From the NCBI GenBank assembly GCA_032622095.1, contig CP136065.1:63223094-63287093 (forward strand): a DNA stretch of 64,000 bases, read 5' to 3'. The stretch comes from Siphonodentalium dalli. Lineage: Eukaryota; Mollusca; Scaphopoda; Gadilida; Siphonodentaliidae. The position numbers and the translations under genes are program-made. The notes under the pieces are model-generated. The model was not told the DNA's origin. It worked only from the letters and a program-made list of their open reading frames with translations, and ran no database searches. Shown here in pieces: positions 1 through 10,396 of the stretch (positions are counted from its first letter, which is position 1; each line of letters begins with the position of its first letter).

Positions 1-90
1 CAGTTTCTACCAATTGTGATGGGATACTACCCTGAGTAGCTTACGACACCATCGGCACACATCTACTCACATGAATGATGTTCAGTTGCA

Positions 91-749
91 CATTCCGTTC
101 TCGGTAGTTATAAGTCCCGTTATGTGTACATTGCTCTGCTTATTTCAACATAATTCTATTCGGGACCTGGAACACATGCCACTAAATGTAATCTATAAAC
201 CGTCGCTTCAAAAGTTTGGATAGCTGGCACTTATGTAGTGGGTAAGCTAGGTATTGTTTGCGAGATTTATTGTACTTACAACTGAAAAGGGACAATGTGC
301 ATTTGACTGACATCTATAGTAAATTGTTGAGATGTGGTTGATGTTCATAATCTGAGCACAATCGATACTTATTATCCTTGTAATATATCAGTTATAAATA
401 TGTGTTTTTGATTTCTGAATGTGCATTGTGAATTTCTACAGATGATGTACTAGTCTATCCCACCAGACAAACGTTTATATGTTTAAAACAAAACTAAAAA
501 TTAAAACAGCTTTAGGTTAGAGACTTGATTAGTGACCTGTAGTCCCGTTTTCGAATAGAAATGTCGTAGAGTTGACGATTTGTGTGACACTTTTATCATA
601 ACAAAACGGGAGCTAAGCTCCATTTCTATCGATAATAATATGACTGAATGTCCAGTCTGCTTGAGGACGCTCCATCTTGTTTCGAAAGTGGGCAGCGTAG
701 AACAAAATGCACACCGAGAACGGGACGTTTAACTACCGAGAACGGGATG
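91..749. mobile_element. TIR element (MITE-like), 659 bp
   Basis: Terminal inverted repeats of about 30 bp and extendable to about 50 bp with mismatches: the left end at 91-122 reads CATTCCGTTCTCGGTAGTTA, and its complement lies at 717-749, ending TACCGAGAACGGGATG. The motif ACCGAGAACGGGA occurs twice in the right end (711 and 737). The interior has no open frame of note. No target duplication could be called, so the superfamily is unassigned. Confidence 0.55.
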
Positions 750-1393
750 CGGCACCGAACCGCATTCGAGTGATTACATAGTGTGCAGGGTTGGGGTAAT
801 CGTAATCAGTAATTGTAATCAAAGTAATCGATTACACAATTTGGAGTAATCACCTGTAATCAGTAATCATGACATTTTTTTATTACAAGTAATCGTAATC
901 GTAATCGATTACTTTAAAAAGTACCTGTAATCATGATTACATTTTGATTACTTTTTTGATTACTTTTATTAAAATATCAATATGAATGGATACCCATAGT
1001 CTCATAGTATAGTACTGTGCAGTATGCACAAATACAAGCCAACATAAGAGAGTTAACACAATTTCACCATGTGTTATATTAGTGGTGTATTGTGAAGTGA
1101 TATACCTTGATGTACCACAAAGGCTCTTATTGGTAATTGTTTGTTTACTGGAATAACAAGTCTATGTTGAATAGCAGTTGTGTGTTGAAGTTTGTTCACT
1201 TTGAACTCATTGTTATCCAAACAGTGTTTTCATTGAGTGTGAAGCCAGCTCAGTGAGCTCACACTCAGGCTATGAAACCATCTCACTGTGAATATACAGG
1301 TGTGACCATGTTTAGATAAACAAAACACAAGTCACATATATAAATCCCACACATTTGCTTCAAACCATATCATCAGTGTTCAGAACTGCAATC

Positions 1394-2075
1394 ATGTCTA
1401 CCGTTTTGAATCACTTCCACATGCCAGACACTCAATCTGGTACTACTATGAAAGTACAATGCAAACATTGTCCAAGCTATATTTCCGGGGCAAACAAAAG
1501 CACTTCCAACTTTCTGACACATATCAAGGTATGTATTGATTTGTATGTTAAAATATCAACTTTTATTCCAGTAAGTTACTCTAAATATTTTTACCAGTGG
1601 CTATAAATGCAGTTATAATATGCATGCATTCTACATAATTTCCTAGTATACACCCACTGGGGGATATAAGTGAAAAGATTAAATTATGCCTATTGTATTG
1701 TAAATCAAACTAATTAATCCCTATTGTGTTTTACCCAGCCAATGCTAGCCTCACTGCACTGAGGACTGATATCAGTGAAAAGATTAAATTATGCATATTG
1801 TATTGTCAATCAAGTTAATTAATCCCTATTGTGTTTTACCCAGCCAATGCTAGCCTTACTGTCTGGTCACTGATTAATCTTTGTGTGTCAAACTTGTGTT
1901 AAATTGTTTCCCACCATGACCATAAATATGCACCATTAGCATGTATATATATTATATGTTGTTACCTCAGTACTTTATTGGATTTTGTTTATTATTACAG
2001 CGTAAGCATAGAGAGGTTTATTTGACCATTCTGTCAAAGCCAACAACAAAGACCAGCACACCGCATTCAAGCTAA
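1394..2075 (+). pseudogene. BED zinc-finger N terminus of a hAT transposase, two exons, truncated
   Basis: Exon 1 runs 1394-1528 from an ATG and ends AAG|GTATGT. The intron ends TTATTACAG at 2000. Exon 2 runs 2001-2075 and stops at TAA. The junction is phase 0. Joined, the peptide has the BED signature C23-x2-C26-x16-H43-x4-H48: the intron separates the two histidines, and only splicing supplies the second (THIK|RKH). BED fingers bind DNA and sit at the N terminus of hAT transposases. The peptide is about 69 residues, whereas transposases of this class have several hundred, and the RNase-H-like core is missing, so this is a fragment or decayed copy. An alternative is a domesticated small BED protein, but the hAT-like terminus 600 bp upstream argues for a transposon. 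Confidence 0.6.
1666..1857. repeat. Tandem duplication, about 105-bp period, inside the BED intron
   Basis: Two adjacent copies share GTGAAAAGATTAAATTATGC (1670 and 1775) and TTTTACCCAGCCAATGCTAG, with roughly 90% identity by eye. It lies wholly within the intron of the hAT remnant. Confidence 0.7.
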
Positions 2076-2089
2076 CAAAAGATAGTAAC

Positions 2090-3480
2090 CTTCGCCAAGT
2101 GCGGACACCCTTCTCATTCATGTATGATGTAGTATATTTTGTGTAAAATAAAAATTTCGCATTCCCCAGATGATTTCATAAATAGAAAAACTGCACAACG
2201 TCGTCTGCACTCAACGAACCACAGTACAGATAATAGACACAGAACTTCTAGCAAAAGAGTAACTCGCGAAAATTCATCTAGAGAAGATCTCGATTATCAT
2301 GATTAATGACACACATCGAAGCACAACTATGTCACCTGCTACTAATGGAATTCTTGTGTAATATTATGGCAGCTTTACAGTTCGTGAGTATTCATTAAAT
2401 TTCAAATGACTGAACCATTATTAAATCCCCGATACGAGGTCATAAATCTTAACTGAGTTACCAGAGTAAATTGTAGGTTTTGTACCCATTTGAGAATTGG
2501 TTAATTCTCTTGGTTCATTGTTCTTAGAAACTTCTTGCAGCTAGCAGTATACTTATATGGGGACCATGTAATCATTAGCTTATTTTTTGTGATACTTTTG
2601 TATCAGGCGTAAGTCAGACTGAATCATTGACACATGAACGGTGTCATTGTCTTCTAGCTGGACCAATCAGGGTGACTGACGTTGATGCAAAGGACTCAGC
2701 TTTTTATGAGATTCGATGTTCTCAAAATATTAGAGACATTTCTCTCTCACCCAGATTTCCAGAACAGTTGTAACACATTGATATCCGTAACTGCTTGTAC
2801 TTGCTCGTTTACATGTCATTGGGAAACCTGGGAGTGTCATGCTTGAACTATCGATATGTCTGTGACGAGAACAAACAGATAACCACCGACAACCAATACA
2901 CCAAGGGTTATAAAAATCAAACAATATATAACAGGGCTTCACGATTAGATAGCGATTGGTATGCACTATGAGTGACATGATCCACGCGATGCTAGGCTTT
3001 CATTCCGGGGATAACCTGAGCCAACTGGCCACTAGTAAATACACTTCCTTTTGGAATGATTATATTGACTAAATAATGGTGATATTCAGAAATAAAAAAA
3101 TAATAATTTTGTTAAATTAACCGAATAAGTGTGTTTAAAGAGCTTCATGATACTAATTTCAAAATATATTCCAGACAAACATCGCGTGTGACGGTGTGAT
3201 CCCTATTCAGAAAAATCGTTCGCTATCCACTCCTGTGCGTGTTACGTAACCTTCGACACAAGGGATAAAAATGACAGAAAACAGTTGGCGTTATGAAACA
3301 ATTATTGTCAGTTCAAACATTGGTCAATTAATGATTGAATGTGAAAAGTTAACCGTCCCTGTCATCATTGATATCGGATTGTGATGTAGATATTTATGTC
3401 CCCTGACATGTCTGGCTAGGAGGTCATGATATACGCCAGATGTGGAGTGTGTATTAATAAGAAGAACACGACCATGTACG
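2090..3480. other. No recognised feature
   Basis: AT-rich, non-repetitive within this window. Short open frames are at chance level. I see no splice-consistent coding signal. Confidence 0.5.
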
Positions 3481-3488
3481 TTTAATGT

Positions 3489-3889
3489 TTAACCCTTTAC
3501 CCAACAGAACGGCCCTGTGCCAATGCATTCTCTTATATATGCGAGTCGACCATAGGTCGCCTCGCATATATAAGAGAATGCATTGGCTTAACACATTAAA
3601 AATTATAAAATTGTTAAAGAATGTAAGAAAAAATGGTAAAAAGTGTTAAAAAAAAGATTTTTTTTAGGCCAATGCATTCTCTTATATATGCGAGGCGACC
3701 TATGGTCGACTCGCATATATAAGAGAATGCATTGGCACAGAGCATAACTGTAACTATCGCAATGTGGTCAATGAGCCGGTTCCAATGATATCCATATGTG
3801 TATGGTTCTATTGAGACAGACCGAAGATATTTTAGGCTGTTGAAGCTTTATTTGGCCGGTTTTGGCCGGTTTGTTGGGTAAAGGGTTAA
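3489..3889. mobile_element. Palindromic MITE flanked by TTAA (piggyBac-like), type A ends
   Basis: TTAA at 3489-3492 and 3886-3889 flanks inverted ends TTAACCCTTTACCCAACA / TGTTGGGTAAAGGGTTAA. TTAA target choice with ends beginning CCC is the piggyBac pattern. Inside are two long near-perfect hairpins (about 3517-3587 and 3667-3738), each built on CCAATGCATTCTCTTATAT with GTCGACC/GGTCG near the loop. They are reverse complements of each other, so the left part of the element is a palindrome made of two palindromes. A spacer rich in TTGTTAAAGAATGTAAGAAA separates them. No coding capacity. Confidence 0.75.
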
Positions 3890-4740
3890 GGTGTATCCGT
3901 GATGCGGTATAACATATGAACGCCAAAAGTAGGGCAATCGGGATACATGTACTACCATCTTAGGCCATGATCTTAGTTGTATAACTCTTTCGCTTCCTTG
4001 TATAGTGGGAGCAGTATGGCCGTCCCTACGTATACAATTTGTGTTCGTCCGAGCGTTTGGTCATCCATGTGCTGGCCTTTGCTTTCAGCGTTTGCACACT
4101 TACCACGGTGAATAGGTAAATGCCCGGTTTGGGCCCGGGGTAGAATAGGTCTAAGACCCCATTGCAAGGGATGAGTCCCCTATAATGTGGCACTATGTTT
4201 GTCGTGTGGTGCTTCCGGTGTGGTGTGTCGTATGATTCCTGCATGGTGGTACTAAGGCGGTCGTATCACGCGAGCCGCCGACATGTAAGTACGGTTTAGC
4301 TCATGGCCTCACCATACGTCGCTTCAAGATGGGCGGTTTAATTGACCCGGCTCAAATTAATCGACCAGTTACGCCTCTTCGGTTTGTTTAGTTAAATTTA
4401 TGTGGTTTCTGATATTTGCAGTGATTGTGTCTTCGTATATACTGTTTAAACGTTTAAATTTTCTTTGAATTGTTGTAAAGATGCTATTGCGGAAAATATC
4501 ACAAACTAATTCATTGTCAAAATTGTCAAACTGGATATGAGGAACCATTAACATGAACATCGTGGGTTATAGGAATGACTGAATGTATTGACGATGACGG
4601 CTGACTGCATGTGATAACGAACAAGTTTAAATTCAAGCCCTCGTCATCAAATTGATCTGAAAAATAGTTCATTCAATATAATCGACTTTGGTGATTAAAG
4701 ACATATTATGGACTTGTTTGGGTGGGTGAAATTTATCAGT
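3890..4740. other. No firm feature; possible old repeat at 4085-4290
   Basis: A more GC-rich patch around 4085-4290 contains GGGGTAGAATAGGTCT and resembles, from memory, the head of a widespread molluscan repeat. The match is weak. Overlapping minus-strand frames of 64 and 72 codons here are probably incidental. Confidence 0.2.
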
Positions 4741-4748
4741 TAGAACTC

Positions 4749-5560
4749 AGGCGCTATGCCAACTTGGGGAATGTAACATTCTATTAACATCGCCGAAATT
4801 TCAAAGAAATCGACGGTACTACTCCATAGAAAACATCGCCTGAACTATGCCCGATTGTAATTATTTACGTCTCGATTCGGGACGCAACTATCGGCGACAA
4901 TTTAACACAACTGATTTCGCCATCGAATGTCAATGCATTTAATTAATATATAAGAATGACGATGGATATCGCCAATTTGGATTAATATTCGTAACAAATA
5001 ACTACTTTGAGATATATTATTCTCAATTTCACCCTACCGGAGTGTTTCACATCACTTTAACCATTCTAATTTATAACCAGTTATAACTCAACCGAGTGCC
5101 AGAAGGTTCTTTAAACGTCAACTTCTACATAGCTATCCATTCTTCAGCCACACTTATTACTATACTACCAAAGTGTTAATCAAATCGGTGCAGCAAGTTG
5201 TTTCTAATTACAAATATTTGATTGCGCTATCATGTAATAATTTTCGCCATGACAATATATGCTACCGTTTACATAACAAGATAAGTTACAAGCAAAAGGC
5301 TAAAAGCGGAATCTGTGCTGTTTTTTTTTTACCCAGAAATACTTCAATATGACTGCACCACAATTGTGCATTACAAGTGTATATCCGCGATCGAGTAGGA
5401 TCATTTCAGTCCAGTCGTGCCTTTGGTTATGAACTTAGCTTAGTTACAAACGTGGCTATGGTAATAGGTCTTGCAATAATAGCGAGGTGATTGCGTTTAT
5501 CGTCGTCATCATGGTAATTATCGCATAACTGTTCTCGATGACACCCATTGGTGTATATGT
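4749..5560 (+). repeat. Dispersed repeat X, copy 1
   Basis: The first 320 bp are about 80% identical to the reverse complement of the window's last 320 bp; GATTCGGGACGCAACTAT is shared exactly. The stretch 5070-5180 (TTTATAACCAGTTATAACTC) matches 6260-6350, and 5185-5560 matches 7325-7730. No conserved reading frame survives in alignment, so it is treated as non-coding. Confidence 0.65.
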
Positions 5561-5599
5561 ACGATATGCGATATTATCAGTATTATATATACATGTACC

Positions 5600-5706
5600 T
5601 TATTAGCATGGCGTGCGTTTTATACACAGAATAAATATCACACACAAGTGTCCGAAGGGCGGGCGTGATATTTATTGTATGGATAAAACAAAAGCCATGC
5701 TTATAA
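5600..5706. mobile_element. Foldback hairpin element, copy 1
   Basis: Long imperfect hairpin: AGCATGGC...AATAAATATCAC pairs with GTGATATTTATT...GCCATGCT, with a GC-rich loop containing GGGCGGGCG. The right edge is followed by ATAACATATTTA, the same flank seen at the hairpins at 13985 and 57306. Confidence 0.6.
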
Positions 5707-6019
5707 CATATTTACGTGGCTAAAACCACATTCGTATTCAAAGTGTACATCCGGTGGAGGTTGGTACAAGTACAGATAAGAGTGTCATACACCATGTTGA
5801 ATTATGTTAGTAGTGCCGGTTAAATGTGATAACGTTTGCTTCAAATCCCATTTGTCATTATTTTCTTTGAAATGCAAATTGAATGCAATATGTGTTCTCC
5901 AGAAAATCGCACATTGTCTGCTTATAAAGAAATTGTTTTAGGTAGATTATCTGATTAGAATCGTTTTAAGTCGATAATGTGCTGAAATTGAGAGCATCTA
6001 ATCACATTATCCCCATAAT

Positions 6020-6190
6020 TAGGCGATTCAAAGCCAACCCACGACTTTTCATGTGTACGCCTTTTAACATGAATTTTCACTGTGGCCCGTGCCATAAACG
6101 AACTAACGGCTATGGCTCCATTATATGCTTATTTCAGAATCAATTTTTCACATTATTTATATCTTTAAAATTATAGGCCGATTATGTGCG
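6020..6190 (+). repeat. Fragment of GC-core MITE family M
   Basis: Contains the family core TTTTCACTGTGGCCCGTGCC followed by ATAAACGAACTAACGG, recognisable from better copies at 15450, 46581 and 55079. Both termini are absent. Confidence 0.5.
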
Positions 6191-6244
6191 TATTTGATCG
6201 AGAACATGTTGGATATCTCTATCAATCAATAGTATCGATTATGA

Positions 6245-7735
6245 TGATCGATCATTCGAATTTATAACCAGTTATAACTCAACCGATTGTCAAAAGGTTC
6301 TTTAATCTTCAACTTCTGCATATACCTCTTCTGCAACAACATTATTATACTGCCAACTGTGTATGAATGAAATCCTGTATTACCTAAACATCTGGCACAG
6401 CAGGTCCCGAATTGCTGGTCGACACCCGACAATGAATGACTAGATCGCTGTTCCACGATTACAGATGTTCGCGTCAACCGCAATAATGAGGCCCCCACCC
6501 CCTCTTTTCGTACGCCGCATTCCATCCCCTGTTATGCGGTACGCCGTATTCCGGCCCTCTGTTAGGAGGTATTCGGTATTCCAAAAATACAGGTATTCGT
6601 ACGCCGACCTTCGAAAAAATGGAATTTTCATATAATTTTATGTATTCCATATGGCTGTTAACTGGTATTCCGTATTCCACCATCTGTGTTAAGTGGTATT
6701 CCGTATTCCACGGGGGGTGGGTGGGGGCCTCAATAATGGTATCACATGCATACTATGCATTGTATAGTAGTTACCGGCGGCTCCGTTCATCGTTTCGACC
6801 TATTATTTATTGACCGGTCTCATCAATGACGTCCATTCTGAGAGTACCATATTCACTGGTTGTGTACATGTGTAGGGACGTGATGGCACAATATCCCATA
6901 ATGATATTAAAGTGTCCGTCAGATGCGACAAATTACAGTGATGTATAAACAAACTGCCTTAATTCAAACAGAAAATGTTTCAGTAAGTTTCTGGTCGCAG
7001 TCGTTTGGTTGGTGTTAGCCAACTATGCATGTAAATACTAACATGTAAACTTTCCGCGCCAAATACAATCCTTTCAATTTTGTTCTGAATAAACATTGAT
7101 GTGCCACTCCCAAAAAGCTCGTTATATTGCTGTCTATATAAATATGTATGATTTCTGTGCCTTTAATGTCACACCACAGTGGCATCGACACCAACGTACA
7201 ACCTGGTTGTTTCACGTTCGTGTGTGTGAATGAAATAATTTTCTACTTAAAAGGCTGACGTGTGTGTGTGAACAAAATCTTGTTCTACCTTAAAGTATGC
7301 AACCATACTCAGTATAACACTACCAACGTTAAATTAAAGTTGCAGGATGTTACGGAATTGCAAATATTTTATTGCGTTCTCTTGTTTTAATTATTGCTTT
7401 GATAAGTTATCTAGAAATTTAAGTGTTACAAGCCAAAGACTACAATAGGAAACTACTGTTTGACATCTAAATACTTCAATATTATTGCACCATGTGTACT
7501 CCGTTCATTTCAGCGATATACTAGGCTATCATTTGAGAGTGTCGTACCTGTAGTTATAAACTTTTTCTGTTATTGGTCTTGAAAAATGGCTGGGTAACCG
7601 TGATTATGGTGCTCTATCGACCTCGACGATGTATCGATCACATTGAGCGACCACACAGCGTCGCCGTATAACGATCATGATTTATCTAATAATCATCGCA
7701 TAGCTGCCCTCAGTGCTACTCATTAACGTTTGACA
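6245..7735 (+). repeat. Dispersed repeat X, copy 2, interrupted
   Basis: The segment 6250-6440 matches 5070-5180 and the segment 7325-7730 matches 5185-5560. The interior gap contains a 244-bp MITE (6488-6731) and further unassigned DNA, so the copy has been split by later insertions. Confidence 0.55.
6488..6731. mobile_element. 244-bp MITE with AATAAT target duplication
   Basis: The left end GAGGCCCCCACCCCCT and right end GGGGTGGGTGGGGGCCTC are inverted repeats. AATAAT flanks both sides (6482-6487 and 6732-6737). The inside is built from repeats of GGTATTCCGTATTCC in both orientations. Superfamily unknown. Confidence 0.7.
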
Positions 7736-7962
7736 GCTCCATCTGCTTCTAACAACTATTGGTGTCGAAGTTCGTTTGAACGACACCAGTACTCTGTCAA
7801 ATAAAAAATGCGCACATCGAGGCATCGTGTCGGTACGCCGTATAGATCTCATTGATATACGACCAACATGTGCTCATAGAACAGACTATTGCGCGGAGCT
7901 CATAGTACGGAGGCACAATGTGTTAGGATTATAGCCGCGACTACAGTATTCCACGTGCGCAC

Positions 7963-8185
7963 AATATTGGAATTTGTGATAAAAGAGTAACATCCTATTG
8001 ACATAAGCAAAAAACACTTAGTGTAATATTGGAATTCTCTGAACAGGGCAGACAAAACCAAAATACTGGACTAAGGTATTGGAATACGGTGAAAAGAGTA
8101 CCATCCAATTGACACAAACACAACTACTCGACTGCAATATCGGGAACAGTGATATAAAATTACTCGATAACACTACATACATTTG
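7963..8185. repeat. Degenerate tandem repeat, about 50-60 bp units, four copies
   Basis: Units begin ATATTGGAAT (or ATATCGGGAA) and carry GTGATAAAAGAGTAACATCC or GTGAAAAGAGTACCATCC, then a CAAAAACAC-like A/C run. It ends just upstream of the candidate first exon at 8304. Confidence 0.55.
8104..8159 (+). promoter_or_regulatory. Possible core promoter (CCAAT and TATAAAA)
   Basis: CCAAT at 8105-8109 and TATAAAA at 8153-8159 precede the candidate start codon at 8304 by about 200 and 150 bp. Such motifs are common by chance in AT-rich DNA; they are noted only because of the exon downstream. Confidence 0.2.
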
Positions 8186-8303
8186 AATCTCATAGTCGAA
8201 ATATTCACCTGGTTTAGCAAATGGAATTTTAACCCTAGAGGAGCCAGTTTGATGTGCGTTTCCTTTTAACAGAAGCTGCTGTTTATTTATAAGCTTTCTA
8301 AAG

Positions 8304-8371
8304 ATGCGTGTGATTCTGGTGTTTGTTAATTTCCTCTTTGGAATATCTTATGGAAGAACGCGGTTGTCCAG
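8304..8371 (+). CDS. Candidate exon 1 of a secreted protein (signal peptide)
   Basis: An ATG opens 22 codons encoding a basic N terminus (MRV), a hydrophobic stretch ILVFVNFLFGIS, then YGRTRLS: a typical signal peptide with a plausible cleavage near SYG|R. The segment ends CCAG|GTAAGT, a near-ideal donor, leaving two bases (phase 2). It joins in frame to 8570-8628. I do not recognise the protein. The exon is tiny, as are the next three. The evidence is splice signals plus frame only; no homology is claimed. Confidence 0.45.
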
Positions 8372-8569
8372 GTAAGTAACCATGGAAACATAGGGTATAC
8401 TTAGTAGATGGGTCATATATACGTATAACATGTGCATGCATAGATGAATTTCTAGTATTGAATGTAGGCTTGATCTTGATCTTGATTGGTTACAGTGCTA
8501 AATTGAGAATCATTATCGCACGGCACAGGCGTCAAGGTTCCGTAAATTAATTATTAATATTTCGTTTAG

Positions 8570-8628
8570 AGTTGTTTGGGTTTCTGATAACCTTGGCATC
8601 GGTATCAGATATCGTGGATTAAGTGCAG
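8570..8628 (+). CDS. Candidate exon 2 of the same gene
   Basis: Preceded by TTAATATTTCGTTTAG and followed by GTAGTG after GTGCAG. It is 59 nt; the two bases carried from exon 1 complete an Arg codon, then 19 codons are open (VVWVSDNLGIGIRYRGLSA), leaving one base (phase 1). The next segment with good signals, 10310-10356, is open precisely in the phase this requires. Confidence 0.4.
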
Positions 8629-8895
8629 GTAGTGAGTCTCAGTTTCAAGCTTATTCCAAGCTTATTTGTAGACGTCTGAGTAGCCAAAATGGATGTCTCG
8701 AAAATGGGGTTGTGTGTGACGACTTAAGCGGGTGGGTTTTTTGAGGTTCTCCAAAGGAAGAGATTCTTTCTGAGACCTTTTGGAAGAGAATCATCTTGTT
8801 TTCTTTTCTTCGTTGGTTGAGAATTGTTCAATCCAATTATTTTAGTATTGTGGCCGTTGAACATAATCGTGCTGATCTATGTTGAATTTAATCAA

Positions 8896-9275
8896 GTTCC
8901 TGGATACAGTTGTCGTAGTATGATAGTATGCAAAGATGCAAAGATATGTTATGCTGGATTTGATTTAAACATATGTATGTGTGCTATAGAATGCAACGAC
9001 CGAGGTCTTGATGTATAACATCGTTCCTGGATACAGTTGTCGTAGTATGGTAATATGCAAAGATGCAAAGTTAGGCTATGCTGGATTTTATTTAAACATA
9101 CGTATGTGTGCTATAGAATACAACGACTGGGGTCTTGATGTATAACATCGTTCCTGGATACAGTTGTCGTAGTATGATAATATGCAAAGATGCAAAGATC
9201 GGCTATGTTGGATTTTATTTAAACACATATGTGTGTGTGCTATAGAATACAACGACTGGGGCTTGAATGACACAT
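8896..9275. repeat. Three tandem copies of a 127-bp repeat
   Basis: Copies begin GTTCCTGGATACAGTTGTCG at 8896, 9023 and 9150. The spacing is 127 bp both times, and a short remnant (TATAACATCG) lies near 9327. The first copy happens to be open as a Cys-rich peptide ending at a stop at 9016, but copies 2 and 3 are not open in that frame, so this is treated as a non-coding satellite-like repeat within candidate intron 2. Confidence 0.75.
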
Positions 9276-9429
9276 TCTTAAAACTTACACTAACGGGTTC
9301 TCTGCCCATGTACATTCATGCAGACTATGTATAACATCGTATTATGACAGTAATAATTAAATACAGGCGATTTGGTATAATAGGAGGGTGACTACAGGGG
9401 ATATGATGCCTGCTAAACATGGTATATTA

Positions 9430-10152
9430 TACACTGAAAATCGTTTTGACTAAAATGTCTGCTCAACACGATGAATGAGATTATTTGAGCGGATTGTATT
9501 CAGCGGTTGAGGAACGCGTACTCAACAATGACAAATGAGGATATTTGTTTGGGATTTAATCAACACGTTGATTAAACGTTCTAGGAACAATAACTCAATT
9601 TAAAATACTGGGCATCTATTTCGAGGTGTTTAATCTACGTTACCACATTGTTTTCAGACCTACATGTATACAAATGCAATATTGAGATGAGAGGAGATGG
9701 CCGATAGTCATATCAGAATTTCATTAAAGCGTAAATATTTCGAAGACAATGTTCTAATTGCATTTAGACCACAGACAATACAGACATATCAATCGCATGA
9801 ATAAAACATATCATAGACAAAATTAATATCTTTCGACAGACGAAATGTTATCAGGTACTATATCGGGAATTTCATTAATTTTCCAATATGTCCAATTCTG
9901 CTTCGGTCGCTGATTCTGGATATATCAACCAGTTCAATTTCTAAGAAAATTTATTATTGCTCAACATTTAGCGACATTTCTCATTCAACTTTTGAGCAAA
10001 ATAATCGTTTTTTGAGCGATTTCACTTTCAGTGTTGAGTAAAATATTTACTCAAAGTTTACTCAACACTTAGTCAACGTCGCTTGGTCGTGTACATAAAC
10101 TAGTGTTGATTAATTGTTGAGTCAAAGTTCAGTGAACAATATTTTCAGTGTA
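9430..10152. mobile_element. Tc1/mariner-like TIR element, 723 bp
   Basis: TA-CACTGAAAAT at the left (9430) and ATTTTCAGTG-TA at the right (ending 10152) are perfect short inverted ends flanked by TA. Subterminal regions are rich in CTCAACA/TGTTGAG motifs in both orientations, including a palindrome around 10022-10070. No transposase frame; non-autonomous. Confidence 0.6.
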
Positions 10153-10309
10153 GTCATGGTATAGTACATGTATGTATGGCTTTTTTGAAGATTTGAAGGT
10201 TGTATGTAGACGATTATTGTATAATGGACACCTTTCGCATAATGAACTACTATTGATAAGAATTACGAATAGGGTACTACGTCAGTAGTATTTGTGTTAT
10301 TTCTATCAG

Positions 10310-10356
10310 TTGTCGTGTTGCCATATCCGTATACTTACGATTACGGTTTCGAGAAG
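10310..10356 (+). CDS. Candidate exon 3 of the secreted-protein gene
   Basis: Acceptor TGTTATTTCTATCAG at 10295-10309 and donor GAGAAG|GTAAGC. The 47-nt segment enters in phase 1, giving V then VVLPYPYTYDYGFEK, and leaves in phase 0. A Tyr/Pro-rich stretch of this sort is common in secreted invertebrate proteins, but no family is recognised. The following intron would reach 28544, over 18 kb, and would contain the E-S-E-S-E insertion. Confidence 0.4.
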
Positions 10357-10396
10357 GTAAGCATGGGCCGGGTACTTATTTATTGGTTTGGTTCAC

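Larger units (their letters stand above)
785..2075 (+). mobile_element. 5' remnant of a hAT-type DNA transposon
   Basis: It opens with CAGGGTTGGGGTAATCG, a hAT-like terminus, followed to about 966 by a dense field of GTAATC/GATTAC motifs in both orientations, as expected for subterminal transposase-binding repeats. It then carries the first exons of a BED-finger protein (see 1394-2075). No mirror-image right terminus (CAACCCTG preceded by GATTAC motifs) is found downstream, so the copy is 5' only. The assignment rests on the combination of terminus and BED finger. Confidence 0.5.

Noticed and set aside
8824-9018. Cys-rich 64-codon ORF
   Set aside because: It lies in a 127-bp tandem repeat whose other units are not open in the same frame, and it begins without a genuine upstream exon in phase.
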